Shown here: positions 1 through 8,179 of the stretch, piece by piece
How the letters are laid out: every line of letters begins with the position of its first letter
Position numbering within the stretch: position 1 is the stretch's first letter
Assembly: GCF_041154505.1 (NCBI RefSeq)
Contig: NZ_AP028672.1
Span: forward strand, 3,388,501-3,452,500
Reading direction: 5' to 3'
Length of the DNA stretch: 64,000 bases
DNA from: Acidovorax sp. A79
GTDB taxonomy: Bacteria > Pseudomonadota > Gammaproteobacteria > Burkholderiales > Burkholderiaceae_C
Translations under genes and position numbers: made by a program
Notes under the pieces: generated by a model
What the model was told of the DNA's origin: nothing
Databases searched by the model: none
What the model saw: only the letters and a program-made list of their open reading frames with translations

Positions 1-1770
1 GTGGTGCCCATCGTGCCCAACCGGGGCCTCATCCTGGACCGCAACGGCGTGGTGCTGGCCACCAACTATTCGGCCTATACGCTGGAGATCACGCCCTCGC
101 GGGCGGGAACGCTCGACGACACCATCGACGAGCTGTCCAAGGTGGTGGAGATCCAGAGCCGCGACCGCCGCCGCTTCAAGCGGCTCATGGAAGAGTCGCG
201 CAACTTCGAATCGCTGCCCATCCGCACGCGCCTGACCGACCAGGAAGTGGCCCGCTTCACGGCCCAGCGCTACCGCTTCCCGGGGGTGGACATCAAGGCG
301 CGCCTGTTTCGCAACTACCCGCTGGGCGACGTGGCCAGCCATGCCATCGGCTACATCGGCCGCATCAACCAGAGCGAGAAGGCGCGCATCCAGGATTCCG
401 AGGACGAGGCCAACTACCGGGGCACGGAATACATCGGCAAGCTGGGGATCGAGCAGAGCTTCGAGTCCGCGCTGCACGGCGCCACCGGGGTCGAGCAGAT
501 GGAGACCTCGGCGGGCGGGCGGGCGGTGCGCAAGCTCTCCAGCCACGCGGCCACGCCCGGCGACAGCGTGATGCTGTCCATCGACATCAAGCTGCAGAAA
601 CTCATCGAGGAGCTGTACGGCACCCGCCGTGGCGCGCTGGTTGCCATCGACCCGCGCAACGGCGAGATCCTGGCCCTGGTCAGCAAGCCCACGTTCGACC
701 CCAATCTTTTCGTCGAAGGCATCGATGTGGAGAACTGGACCGCGCTCAACGAATCCATCGACAAGCCGCTGCTGAACCGGGCCCTGCGGGGTACGTACCC
801 GCCAGGCTCCACCTACAAGCCCTTCATGGCGCTGGCCGCGCTGCAGCTGGGCAAGCGCTCGCCCAGCCTGGTGGTGAACGATCCGGGGTATTACACCTTC
901 GGCGGCCACACCTTCCGCAGCCACGAGGGCGGGCTGGGCGGTGTGGACATGCACCGCGCCATCCAGCAGTCGAGCAACACCTACTTCTACTCGCTGGCGG
1001 TGGACATGGGCGTCGATGCCATCCATGACTTCATGAAGCCGCTGGGCTTTGGGCAGTCCACCGGCATCGACCTCAATGGCGAAGTGCGGGGCACGCTGCC
1101 CAGCACCGAGTGGAAACGCAATGCCTACAAGCGCCCGGACATGAAGCGCTGGTTTCCCGGCGAGACCGTGTCCCTGGGCATCGGCCAGGGCTACAACAAC
1201 TTCACCATGCTGCAGCTCGCGCTGGCGCAGGGCACGCTGGCCAACGGCGGCATCCGCTACCGGCCGCACATGGCCAAGGCCGTGAAGAACGCGGTCACGG
1301 GCGTCGTCACCGAGATCGTGCAGCCGCCCGGCGAAGACCTGGGGTATCTGCCCCGGAACGTGGACATCGTGCGCAATGCCATGGTCGCCGTGAACAAGGG
1401 CGGCACCGGCACGCGCGTGTTTGCCGGGGCGCCGTACACCTCCGGCGGCAAGACCGGCACGGCGCAGGCGGTGACCATGGGCCAGAACGTGAAGTACAAC
1501 GCGAAGGCGCTGGAAGAGCACCAGCGCGACCACTCGCTGTATGCGGCGTTCGCCCCGGCAGAGCAGCCCACGATAGCGCTGGCGCTGATTGTCGAGAACG
1601 CCGGGTTTGGCGCGGCCCATGCGGCGCCCATCGCGCGCCGCGTATTCGACTACTGGCTGATGGGGGACTACCCGAGCGAGGAAGACATCGCGGCGGTGCA
1701 AAAGGGCCAGGCCGGCGCTCCCATTGGCAAGCCGCGCAAGGCGGCGGATGTGCCCGTGGCGGCGCCTTGA
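1..1770 (+). CDS. mrdA: Penicillin-binding protein 2 (peptidoglycan D,D-transpeptidase), 5' end missing
   Basis: Transpeptidase that cross-links peptidoglycan during rod-shape elongation, anchored in the inner membrane with its catalytic domain in the periplasm. The visible 589 residues begin at the conserved segment PNRGLILDRNG, which corresponds to about residue 60 of E. coli PBP2, so the cytoplasmic tail and membrane anchor lie outside the window and the GTG at base 1 is an internal codon. All three penicillin-binding motifs are present: STYK with the nucleophile near residue 270, SSN near 324, and KTG near 484 (GGKTGTAQ). The dimerisation domain precedes the transpeptidase domain in the usual order. 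The C-terminal 30 residues are a variable, Ala/Pro/Lys-rich tail. By analogy with other Burkholderiales it is probably part of an mreBCD-mrdA-rodA cluster, but this cannot be seen here. Confidence 0.97.
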   Translation: MVPIVPNRGLILDRNGVVLATNYSAYTLEITPSRAGTLDDTIDELSKVVEIQSRDRRRFKRLMEESRNFESLPIRTRLTDQEVARFTAQRYRFPGVDIKARLFRNYPLGDVASHAIGYIGRINQSEKARIQDSEDEANYRGTEYIGKLGIEQSFESALHGATGVEQMETSAGGRAVRKLSSHAATPGDSVMLSIDIKLQKLIEELYGTRRGALVAIDPRNGEILALVSKPTFDPNLFVEGIDVENWTALNESIDKPLLNRALRGTYPPGSTYKPFMALAALQLGKRSPSLVVNDPGYYTFGGHTFRSHEGGLGGVDMHRAIQQSSNTYFYSLAVDMGVDAIHDFMKPLGFGQSTGIDLNGEVRGTLPSTEWKRNAYKRPDMKRWFPGETVSLGIGQGYNNFTMLQLALAQGTLANGGIRYRPHMAKAVKNAVTGVVTEIVQPPGEDLGYLPRNVDIVRNAMVAVNKGGTGTRVFAGAPYTSGGKTGTAQAVTMGQNVKYNAKALEEHQRDHSLYAAFAPAEQPTIALALIVENAGFGAAHAAPIARRVFDYWLMGDYPSEEDIAAVQKGQAGAPIGKPRKAADVPVAAP

Positions 1771-1818
1771 TATAAAAACAATAGCTGTTAGCGCAATACA
1801 GATAAGCGCAGGAGCCCA
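1771..1818 (+). repeat. Repeat A copy 1 (dispersed palindromic element)
   Basis: The copy starts directly after the mrdA stop codon. It has an AT-rich lead, the TAGCTG box, and two GCGC half-sites around a short loop, followed by AGGAGCC. It belongs to the family whose best core reads AGCGCTTGATGGACAAGCGC. Its position suggests a transcript end or an mRNA 3' structure for mrdA. Confidence 0.7.
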
Positions 1819-1917
1819 ATCCGGCATCGAATCGCGGTGCCGGCCATTCTTGAAATGAACCCGCTGCCTGCGCCTGCGCCTGGGCGCTGCCCGATGCCGC
1901 GCCGGGCCGTGCCGCCC

Positions 1918-2808
1918 TCAGGCCGCCGCCGCCCGCGCTGGCGGTGGCTGAAGCTGGCTGAACACCAGCGCCGCCACGATCAGCGCCGCGCCGCCCAGGC
2001 CCGCCCATCCCAGCCGCTCGCCGAGCAGGGCCCAGGCGGTGAGCGCGGCGAATACCGGCTCCAGCCCGAACACGATGGCGCTGCGCATGGCGTCCACCCG
2101 CTGCTGGCCCCAGGCCTGCAGCGTGACCACCACCACGCTGGCCAGCAGGCCCAGGTACAGCAGCGCCACCCAGGCATCGGCGGGCAACTGCGCGGCGGTG
2201 TGCAGCCAGCCCATGCCGCCGCCCTGGCCCAGCAGCATGAACGTGGAAGCCAGCGCCATGACGGTCGCCTGCGCGGCCGCCATGCGCGTGGCCCGCGGCG
2301 GGCTTGCCGCCGTGCGGCGCGCGCACTCCTCCAGCGCCAGGATGTAGATGGCGTAGAACACCGTGCTCGCCAGCGTCAGCGTATCGCCCAGGTTCCAGGG
2401 CTCGTTCTCGTGGAACATCAGCGCCATGCCCGTGCAGGCCAGGGCGCACGCCGCCCACAGCGGCCAGCCGTAGCGGCGCCCCAGCGCCGCCATCGCAATC
2501 AATGGCACCACCAGCACATTGAGCCCGGTCACGAAGGCATTGCGGTTGCTGCTGGTGCGCGCCAGCCCCTCGATCTGCAGCCAGAACGCCAGGAACAGCA
2601 GGACCCCCAGCGCGCAGCCCCACCGCCGCTCGTGGCGCCGCATGCCCCACCACAGCGGGGCCAGCACCACCAGGGCGATCACGAACCGCAGCCAGATGAT
2701 CTGCAGCGCATCGAGGTGCGCGGACAACAGCTTCATGGCGGGGAAGGTGGTGCCCCACACCACGGTCACCACCAGCAGGGCAATCAGGCCCAGACGTTCG
2801 GGTTTCAT
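1918..2808 (-). CDS. EamA/DMT-family transporter
   Basis: Probable inner-membrane exporter of the drug/metabolite transporter superfamily, 296 residues, with the ten-helix, two-EamA-repeat hydrophobicity pattern. The first repeat opens with TVVWGTTFPAMKLL and the second includes FGLEPVFAALTAWALLGE, the typical EamA signature near the end of the second half. The ATG at 2808 is chosen because a TTTTGGAG ribosome site lies 5-6 bases upstream; the longer reading frame to 2853 has no such site. The substrate cannot be inferred; relatives export amino acids or metabolites. It stands alone, convergent with mrdA, with repeat A copy 1 between the two stop codons. Confidence 0.88.
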   Translation of the reverse strand: MKPERLGLIALLVVTVVWGTTFPAMKLLSAHLDALQIIWLRFVIALVVLAPLWWGMRRHERRWGCALGVLLFLAFWLQIEGLARTSSNRNAFVTGLNVLVVPLIAMAALGRRYGWPLWAACALACTGMALMFHENEPWNLGDTLTLASTVFYAIYILALEECARRTAASPPRATRMAAAQATVMALASTFMLLGQGGGMGWLHTAAQLPADAWVALLYLGLLASVVVVTLQAWGQQRVDAMRSAIVFGLEPVFAALTAWALLGERLGWAGLGGAALIVAALVFSQLQPPPARAAAA

Positions 2809-2958
2809 AGGCTCCAAAACAAGAAAGGGCTGGTCGGTTCCCCGGCCAGCCACTTGCAGAAGATTTCCTCGCAGCGCCTGCGCACGACCTGCTGCCGTCG
2901 CACTGGCGCGGCCTCAGCGAGGTAGCCGCGGAACTGGCTCTGCCAGGCCACCGGTGGC

Positions 2959-3021
2959 GTCCCCCTCCCTTGGCGCGCAGCGCGTAGAGAGAGGGGTGAA
3001 GGCGCGCAGCGCCTCAGGGGG
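2959..3021 (-). repeat. Repeat B copy 1
   Basis: Reverse-orientation copy of the second dispersed family. Read on the minus strand it runs CCCCCTGAGGCGCTGCGCGC and then a C/T-rich and a GGGGGAC segment. It directly abuts the stop codon of the porin gene, as do most copies of this family, so it would form the 3' end of that mRNA. Confidence 0.65.
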
Positions 3022-3023
3022 TG

Positions 3024-4319
3024 TCAATTAAAAAGATAGCGTGCCTGCAGGTTCAGGCGCAGCATCTCGCCCTGCTGGCCGTCGAACGTCGTGCGGCGGC
3101 CGCCGATCAGCTCGCCGCCCAGCTCCACGTTCTTGATGGGCAGGTAGTACATGCCGGCATGCCATTGGTACAGCTTGTGGTTGCCTTCGGCGCCGTAGGC
3201 GTCCACGTAGGCGTCGCCCAGCTTGTGGCGCGAGCGGACCATGCCCAGCGACACGGTGCCGCGCAGCTTCTCGCTGAACACGTTGGACAGGCCCAGCACC
3301 ACGCCGTGCGACTTGTCCAGGCGCACGGTGCCGCCGTCCAGCACGGGGTAGTTGGTGCCCACCAGGTAGGCGCCGTCGCCGTCGCCGTCCAGGCGCGTGT
3401 ACTGCGCCATCAGCGTGGTGGTGCCGGTGATCTTGTAGCCCGCGCCCAGGCCGAAGCCGGTGCCGCGCTTGCCGATGCCGTCCACGCGCTGCTCGTGCGA
3501 GAGCAGGCGGGCGTTGATGTTGCCCCAGTCGAAGGCCTTGTCCACGCGGGCCACGAAGTTCAGGCTCTTGGCGCCGTCGGTGGGCTCTTCCACCGCGAAC
3601 TGGAACTTGGCCAGGTCCGGGTTGTTGTAGGTGTAGCGCACCTGGGCCGGGCGGCGGAAGGTGGCGCCGGGCGGGCCGTTGAAGTCCACGGTCTCGGGCA
3701 GGTTGTCCACGTCCATGAAGGTCGACCAGGTCTGGCCGATCAGCCAGCCGGCGTACTCGCCGTAGGCGTGGCGCAGGCGCAGGCGGTTGCGGTTGCACTC
3801 GGCACCGCAGTAGGCGTAGAAGTCGGCCTCGATCTTGGTGTTGAAGGTGCCGATAGAGGTGGGCGTGGAGGTCTCGAAGCCGAAGCGCGAGGTCTGCGCC
3901 GTCAGGCTGCTCTTGCCGTGGCGGCTGTCGCCCAGGGGCTGCTCCATCAGGTTGGTGAAGGTGTCGCCGGGCGCCGTGCCCTTGAAGTCCTTGACCATGT
4001 TGGCCTCGGCAAAGCCGTACACGCGGATCGAGGTCTCGCTGCCCGGCAGGCGGAAGCTGCCCGGAATGTCGCCCAGCACCACGGCGTCCTTCTGCTTGAG
4101 TTCCACGGCCTCGATGCGGTCGTTCCAGGCCGATGCCGACGCGGCGGGCGCGGCAGGCGCCTGGGCCTGCTGGGCCTTGAGCTGGTTGAGCTCGGCGCGC
4201 AGGGCCTTGAGCTCGTTGCGCATCTCTTCGAAGTCCTTGGCGGACTGCGCGAACGCGGCGGGGGGCAGGCTGCACAGGCCGGCGGCCAGCAGGGCGAGGA
4301 ACGTGGGGTTCAGTTTCAT
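3024..4319 (-). CDS. DcaP-like outer-membrane porin
   Basis: Predicted outer-membrane channel of 431 residues. It has a Sec signal peptide (MKLNPTFLALLAAG, cleavage after AFAQ), then a short coiled coil (residues about 27-50, rich in E, L and K heptads) and the YGFAEANM entry to a beta barrel, the plan of DcaP-family trimeric porins, which carry a periplasmic N-terminal coiled coil. The ATG at 4319 has GGAG at a good distance. It follows the ABC ATPase gene by 46 bases on the same strand, so it is probably the last gene of that operon and supplies the outer-membrane step for the same solute. The chain ends RYLFN rather than in a terminal Phe; the stop lies at the edge of repeat B copy 1, which may have altered the end. 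Confidence 0.85.
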   Translation of the reverse strand: MKLNPTFLALLAAGLCSLPPAAFAQSAKDFEEMRNELKALRAELNQLKAQQAQAPAAPAASASAWNDRIEAVELKQKDAVVLGDIPGSFRLPGSETSIRVYGFAEANMVKDFKGTAPGDTFTNLMEQPLGDSRHGKSSLTAQTSRFGFETSTPTSIGTFNTKIEADFYAYCGAECNRNRLRLRHAYGEYAGWLIGQTWSTFMDVDNLPETVDFNGPPGATFRRPAQVRYTYNNPDLAKFQFAVEEPTDGAKSLNFVARVDKAFDWGNINARLLSHEQRVDGIGKRGTGFGLGAGYKITGTTTLMAQYTRLDGDGDGAYLVGTNYPVLDGGTVRLDKSHGVVLGLSNVFSEKLRGTVSLGMVRSRHKLGDAYVDAYGAEGNHKLYQWHAGMYYLPIKNVELGGELIGGRRTTFDGQQGEMLRLNLQARYLFN

Positions 4320-4365
4320 GGTCACTCCGGTAGGGGCTGGTAATGGCATTGCATGGGCCTGGATC

Positions 4366-5108
<743 letters not shown>

Positions 5109-5112
<4 letters not shown>

Positions 5113-5891
5113 TGGTTGCGGCCTTCCACGTCGAAGCGGTATTCCACCGCGTTCGAGATCTGCGTGACCAGGGTGGTCAGCAGCAGGTAGGTGATGGCCA
5201 CGGTGGACAGCGTGGCAATGGGCTGGAACGTGGCGGACTGGATGCGGTTGCCCACGTTGGTCAGCTCCACCACGCCAATGGCGTAGGCCAGCGACGAGTC
5301 CTTGAGCAGCGCCACGAAGTTGCTCACCAGCGGCGGCAGTGATATCTTGAAGGCCTGTGGAAACACCACGTCCAGGAACACATGCATGCGGCCCAGGCCC
5401 AGGGCCTTGGCGGCCTCGGTCTGGCCGCGCGGCACGGCCAGCAGCCCGGCGCGGATGGCCTCGGCGTTGTAGGCGCCCACGTTCAGGCCCAGCGCCAGCA
5501 CGGCGGCCGCGAAGTCGGGCAGGTTCAGGCCCGGCACCAGCACCGGCAGCGCGAAGTACACGAACAGGATCTGCACCAGCAGCGGCGTGCCGCGGATGAC
5601 CCAGATGTAGAAGCTGGCCACCCAGCGCACGGCGGCAAAGCGCGCGGTGCGGGCGAGCGCGGCGGCGGTTCCCAGCACCAGCCCGACGCTGCCGCTGATC
5701 AGCGTGAGCCACAGGGTGGTGCGCGCGCCGTCGGAGAACGCCTGGGCGTTGGGGCCGATGGGCTCGGGCAGGAAGGACAGCAGCTTGCCGAGCAGTGCCA
5801 GCACCAGCACCATCAGGATGACGGCCGAGACGAGCGTGGCGTTGCTGCGCTGCTGGCGGCTCCAGCGCTGCGGCCAAAAGGCGGTGAGCAT
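5109..5891 (-). CDS. Polar amino acid ABC transporter, permease
   Basis: Inner-membrane subunit of the PAAT importer, 260 residues. It contains the HisMQ-type pattern: an N-terminal hydrophobic segment, the RGTPLLVQI motif typical of this family, and the EAA-type loop [25 protein letters not shown] that contacts the ATPase. The ATG at 5891 is preceded by AGGGG; a longer frame to 5975 would overlap the upstream gene and lacks support. Only one permease gene is present, so the membrane domain is presumably a homodimer. It lies 34 bases after the binding-protein gene. Confidence 0.95.
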
Positions 5892-5925
5892 GAAAAAGAC
5901 CCCTGTGACTACAAGCGGGTCGTGC

Positions 5926-6690
5926 TTACTGGCAGCGGACGTCTTCGTTGAAATACTTCTTGGACAGCGCGGCATAGCTGCCGTCGGCCATCACTTCGGC
6001 CAGCGCCTTGTTCCAGCCGGCGGCCAGCGAGCTGTTGCCCTTGGCCACGGCGGCGGCGATGCGCTCGATGAACAGCATGTCGCCGAGCTTGAAGCCGGCG
6101 CCGGGGTTCTTTTCTGCCACGGCCTTGGCCACGAAGCGGTCGGTCACCCAGGCGTCCACGCGGCGCGAGTTCAGCGCGCTGCGGGCATCCACGTCGGTGG
6201 GGAAGTTCTTCATTTCCTTGATGGACGAGACCTTCTGCACGTTCTCGAGGTAGCTCGTGCCGGTCTGCACGGCCACCACCTTGCCCGCTAGGTCCTTGGC
6301 GCTCTTGATGGCGGGGTCCATGGCGATGATCATGCCGCCCGAGCAGTAGTGCGGGTCGGTGAAGGTGACGGCCTTGGCGCGCTCTTCGGTGATGCCGTGC
6401 GAGGCGATCACCAGGTCCCAGCGGTCCTGGCGCAGGCCGGTGAGCAGCGCATCGAAGCCCAGGGTCTTCCACTGGATCGCGAGGCCCATCTTCTTGGCCA
6501 CCAGTTCGGCCGTTTCCACCTCGAAGCCGGTCAGCGTGGTGCCGTTGAAGAAATTGAACGGAGCGAACTGCCCCTCGGTCGCGATGAGGATCTTGCCGTC
6601 CTTCTTGACCTCGTCCAGCGTGCGGGCCTGGGCAGAAGCGAAAGCGGCGCAGAGCGCGAGGGCGGTGGCAACAGCCTTGAACAATTTCAT
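5926..6690 (-). CDS. Polar amino acid ABC transporter, periplasmic substrate-binding protein
   Basis: Periplasmic binding protein of the SBP_bac_3 family, 254 residues, with a Sec signal peptide ending ASAQA. The mature domain starts with ILIATEGQFAPFNFFNG and includes the family hallmarks GFEVETAELVAKKMG and AVQTGTSYLENV. These proteins bind polar amino acids or related small solutes; the pocket residues do not let me name the ligand. It is the promoter-proximal gene of the importer-porin operon. An AT-rich patch about 120 bases upstream may hold the promoter. Confidence 0.95.
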   Translation of the reverse strand: MKLFKAVATALALCAAFASAQARTLDEVKKDGKILIATEGQFAPFNFFNGTTLTGFEVETAELVAKKMGLAIQWKTLGFDALLTGLRQDRWDLVIASHGITEERAKAVTFTDPHYCSGGMIIAMDPAIKSAKDLAGKVVAVQTGTSYLENVQKVSSIKEMKNFPTDVDARSALNSRRVDAWVTDRFVAKAVAEKNPGAGFKLGDMLFIERIAAAVAKGNSSLAAGWNKALAEVMADGSYAALSKKYFNEDVRCQ

Positions 6691-6967
6691 GGGATGGGTC
6701 CTGTCGGGGGTATTTCAGGTACAAAAAATCCGGCATGCGGGTAGCAGGCCGGAGGCTGGTGGATCGGATGCACAGGCATCGCGAAACGCGAAGCCTGCCG
6801 TCATCAAGTAGTAACGATTATAAATATGCGAATTTTTTCCTTGGGCCTGCGGACAACCCTCAAAGCCCCGTTGTGTGCCAATTCACAACAGGTTTAGAGC
6901 GGTGTCTCCAACCGGACGCAGGCGCTACGGCTCCGTCTACAGGGCGAGGTCGGCGCTACCGGTGCGA
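6691..6967. other. Intergenic region upstream of the ABC importer operon
   Basis: No gene is supported here. The only notable composition is an AT-rich patch at 6811-6840. It contains a perfect minus-strand TATAAT at 6817-6822, but the hexamer 17 bases upstream of it (CCCAAG) is a poor -35. It would give a leader of about 120 bases for the binding-protein gene. Confidence 0.35.
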
Positions 6968-7055
6968 GCCAGACCAGTGCCCCCGCGCAAGGGCCGCCCC
7001 GCCGCGCTGGGGGCGTCCCCCTTCAGGGGGAAGGCGCCGAAGGCGACTCAGGGGG
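6968..7055 (-). repeat. Repeat B copy 2
   Basis: Reverse-orientation copy that ends exactly at the tauE-like stop codon. On the minus strand it begins CCCCCTGAGTCGCCTTCGGC, followed by a CCCCCTGAAGGGGG hairpin and a GC-rich tail (GGGGCGGCCC). The pattern stop codon, then CCCCCTGAG, is shared with the other copies. Confidence 0.65.
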
Positions 7056-7814
7056 TTACCGAAGAAACGCGTCGTACCCCGTCTTGAGGATCAGCGTGCT
7101 CACCACCACGATGAAGATGCCGCGCACGAAACCCGTGCCGTGCTTGAGCGCCAGGTGCGTGCCCAGCAGGCTGCCCACGACGTTGGCCACGGCCAGCGTC
7201 ACCGCGAAGTGCCACCAGACGTGGCCCTTGGCGGCAAACAGCACGATGGCGGCGACATTGGTGGCGCAATTGAGCAGCTTGGCCGAGGCCGAGGCATTGA
7301 GAAAGTCGTAGCCGAGCAGCCGCACGAACAGGAAGACGAAGAAGCTGCCGGTGCCCGGGCCGAAGAACCCGTCGTAGAAACCGATCAGCACGCCGATCAG
7401 GCAGGCCGCCAGCACTTCGGCGCGGCCCGCGAAGCGCGGCGTATGGTGCCGCCCCAGTTCCTTCTTGGCCAGCGTGTAGGCCAGCACGCCCAGCAGCACC
7501 AGGGGCAGCAGCTTGCGCAGGAAGTCGGCCGACATCACCGTCACCGCCCAGGCGCCGGCGAACGAGCCGGCGAAACCGGCCGCCGCGGCCGGCAGCATCG
7601 CCGGCCAGCGGATCTGCACGCGGCGGCTGTACTGCCAGGTGGCCATGGCCGTGCCCCACACCGAGGCGGCCTTGTTGGTGCCCAGCAGCGTGGCCGGTGG
7701 CGCCCCCGGAAAAGCCGCGAACAGCGCCGGCACCATCACCAGCCCGCCGCCACCCACGATGGCGTCCACGAAGCCCGCGAGCAGCGAGGCCAGGGTAATA
7801 AAAATCCATTCCAT
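7056..7814 (-). CDS. TauE/SafE-family sulfite/organosulfonate exporter-like permease
   Basis: Integral membrane protein of 252 residues with 7-8 predicted helices and the TauE/SafE hallmarks: LAGFVDAIVGGGGLVMVPALF near the N-terminus, a GTNKAASVWGTAMA motif, and the repeat-half motif GFYDGFFGPGTGSF. Family members export sulfite, sulfoacetate or related anions, or serve as uptake routes; the substrate here is unknown. The start codon lacks a Shine-Dalgarno sequence. Instead the hexamer GAAAAT lies exactly six bases upstream of the ATG, the arrangement expected of a leaderless mRNA. It is a single gene, divergent from the ammonium transporter. Confidence 0.88.
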   Translation of the reverse strand: MEWIFITLASLLAGFVDAIVGGGGLVMVPALFAAFPGAPPATLLGTNKAASVWGTAMATWQYSRRVQIRWPAMLPAAAAGFAGSFAGAWAVTVMSADFLRKLLPLVLLGVLAYTLAKKELGRHHTPRFAGRAEVLAACLIGVLIGFYDGFFGPGTGSFFVFLFVRLLGYDFLNASASAKLLNCATNVAAIVLFAAKGHVWWHFAVTLAVANVVGSLLGTHLALKHGTGFVRGIFIVVVSTLILKTGYDAFLR

Positions 7815-7820
7815 CGCAGT

Positions 7821-7826
7821 ATTTTC
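7821..7826 (-). promoter_or_regulatory. Putative -10 box of a leaderless tauE-like mRNA
   Basis: The minus-strand hexamer GAAAAT is followed by six bases (ACTGCG) and the ATG, so transcription would start at the A of the start codon. No convincing -35 is seen. This is one of six such cases in the window. Confidence 0.4.
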
Positions 7827-7902
7827 GCACCCAGCCTGCTATGGATTTAGGAACAGATACAGAGACCAGCGCACCGGGCCCGGCGGCGAACGGGCAAGAA
7901 AA

Positions 7903-7925
7903 AGGCGCTGGGATCGCCAGCGCCT
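7903..7925 (-). terminator. Hairpin with minus-strand T-run in the amt upstream region
   Basis: A perfect 9-bp stem (AGGCGCTGG / CCAGCGCCT) with a 5-base loop. On the minus strand it is followed by five Ts, as in an intrinsic terminator. No minus-strand gene precedes it, so it may block antisense transcription, or it may be a decayed palindromic repeat. Confidence 0.4.
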
Positions 7926-8042
7926 GAAAAAAAACGCACCTCGTTGGGTGCTTGAAATTTGGTTATTGGTAGAAAGGATGTCTCCTCGGGCCCCTCGCTT
8001 GGCACACCGAAGCGCGCTTTCGAGTGCCGCAACTGTAACGGC

Positions 8043-8059
8043 TGCACCCCACTGGTGCA
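8043..8059 (+). promoter_or_regulatory. NtrC (NRI) binding site upstream of amt
   Basis: TGCACCCCACTGGTGCA is a perfect dyad with TGCAC arms separated by seven bases, the arrangement of the high-affinity NtrC sites upstream of E. coli glnA. Its centre is about 105 bases before the predicted sigma-54 start, a normal enhancer distance. Confidence 0.85.
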
Positions 8060-8066
8060 TTGGGGG

Positions 8067-8094
8067 TTTCCCGCCCCCGTTGTGGGGCGGGAAA
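8067..8094. other. GC-rich inverted repeat between the NtrC site and sigma-54 promoter
   Basis: A perfect 11-bp stem (TTTCCCGCCCC / GGGGCGGGAAA) with a 6-base loop, placed between the enhancer and the core promoter. It could be a terminator for stray transcription or a protein site. It has no T-run on either strand beyond the stem. Confidence 0.45.
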
Positions 8095-8129
8095 ACCGCG
8101 CGCGGGGCCACGAATCGGGGTTCGCGGGT

Positions 8130-8145
8130 TGGCACGGCTCATGCA
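8130..8145 (+). promoter_or_regulatory. Sigma-54 promoter of amt
   Basis: TGGCACGGCTCATGCA matches the -24/-12 consensus TGGCACG-N4-TTGCA with one mismatch and the obligatory spacing between GG and GC. Transcription would start near 8156, giving a leader of about 24 bases that contains the ribosome site AAAGGGAG. Confidence 0.85.
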
Positions 8146-8179
8146 ATGCGCTTGTAACAATTTGCGAAAGGGAGCCTTC

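Noticed and set aside
6817..6822. Confident promoter for the ABC importer operon from the TATAAT at this site
   Set aside because: The -10 is perfect but no acceptable -35 exists at 16-18 bases, so it is noted only as a possibility.
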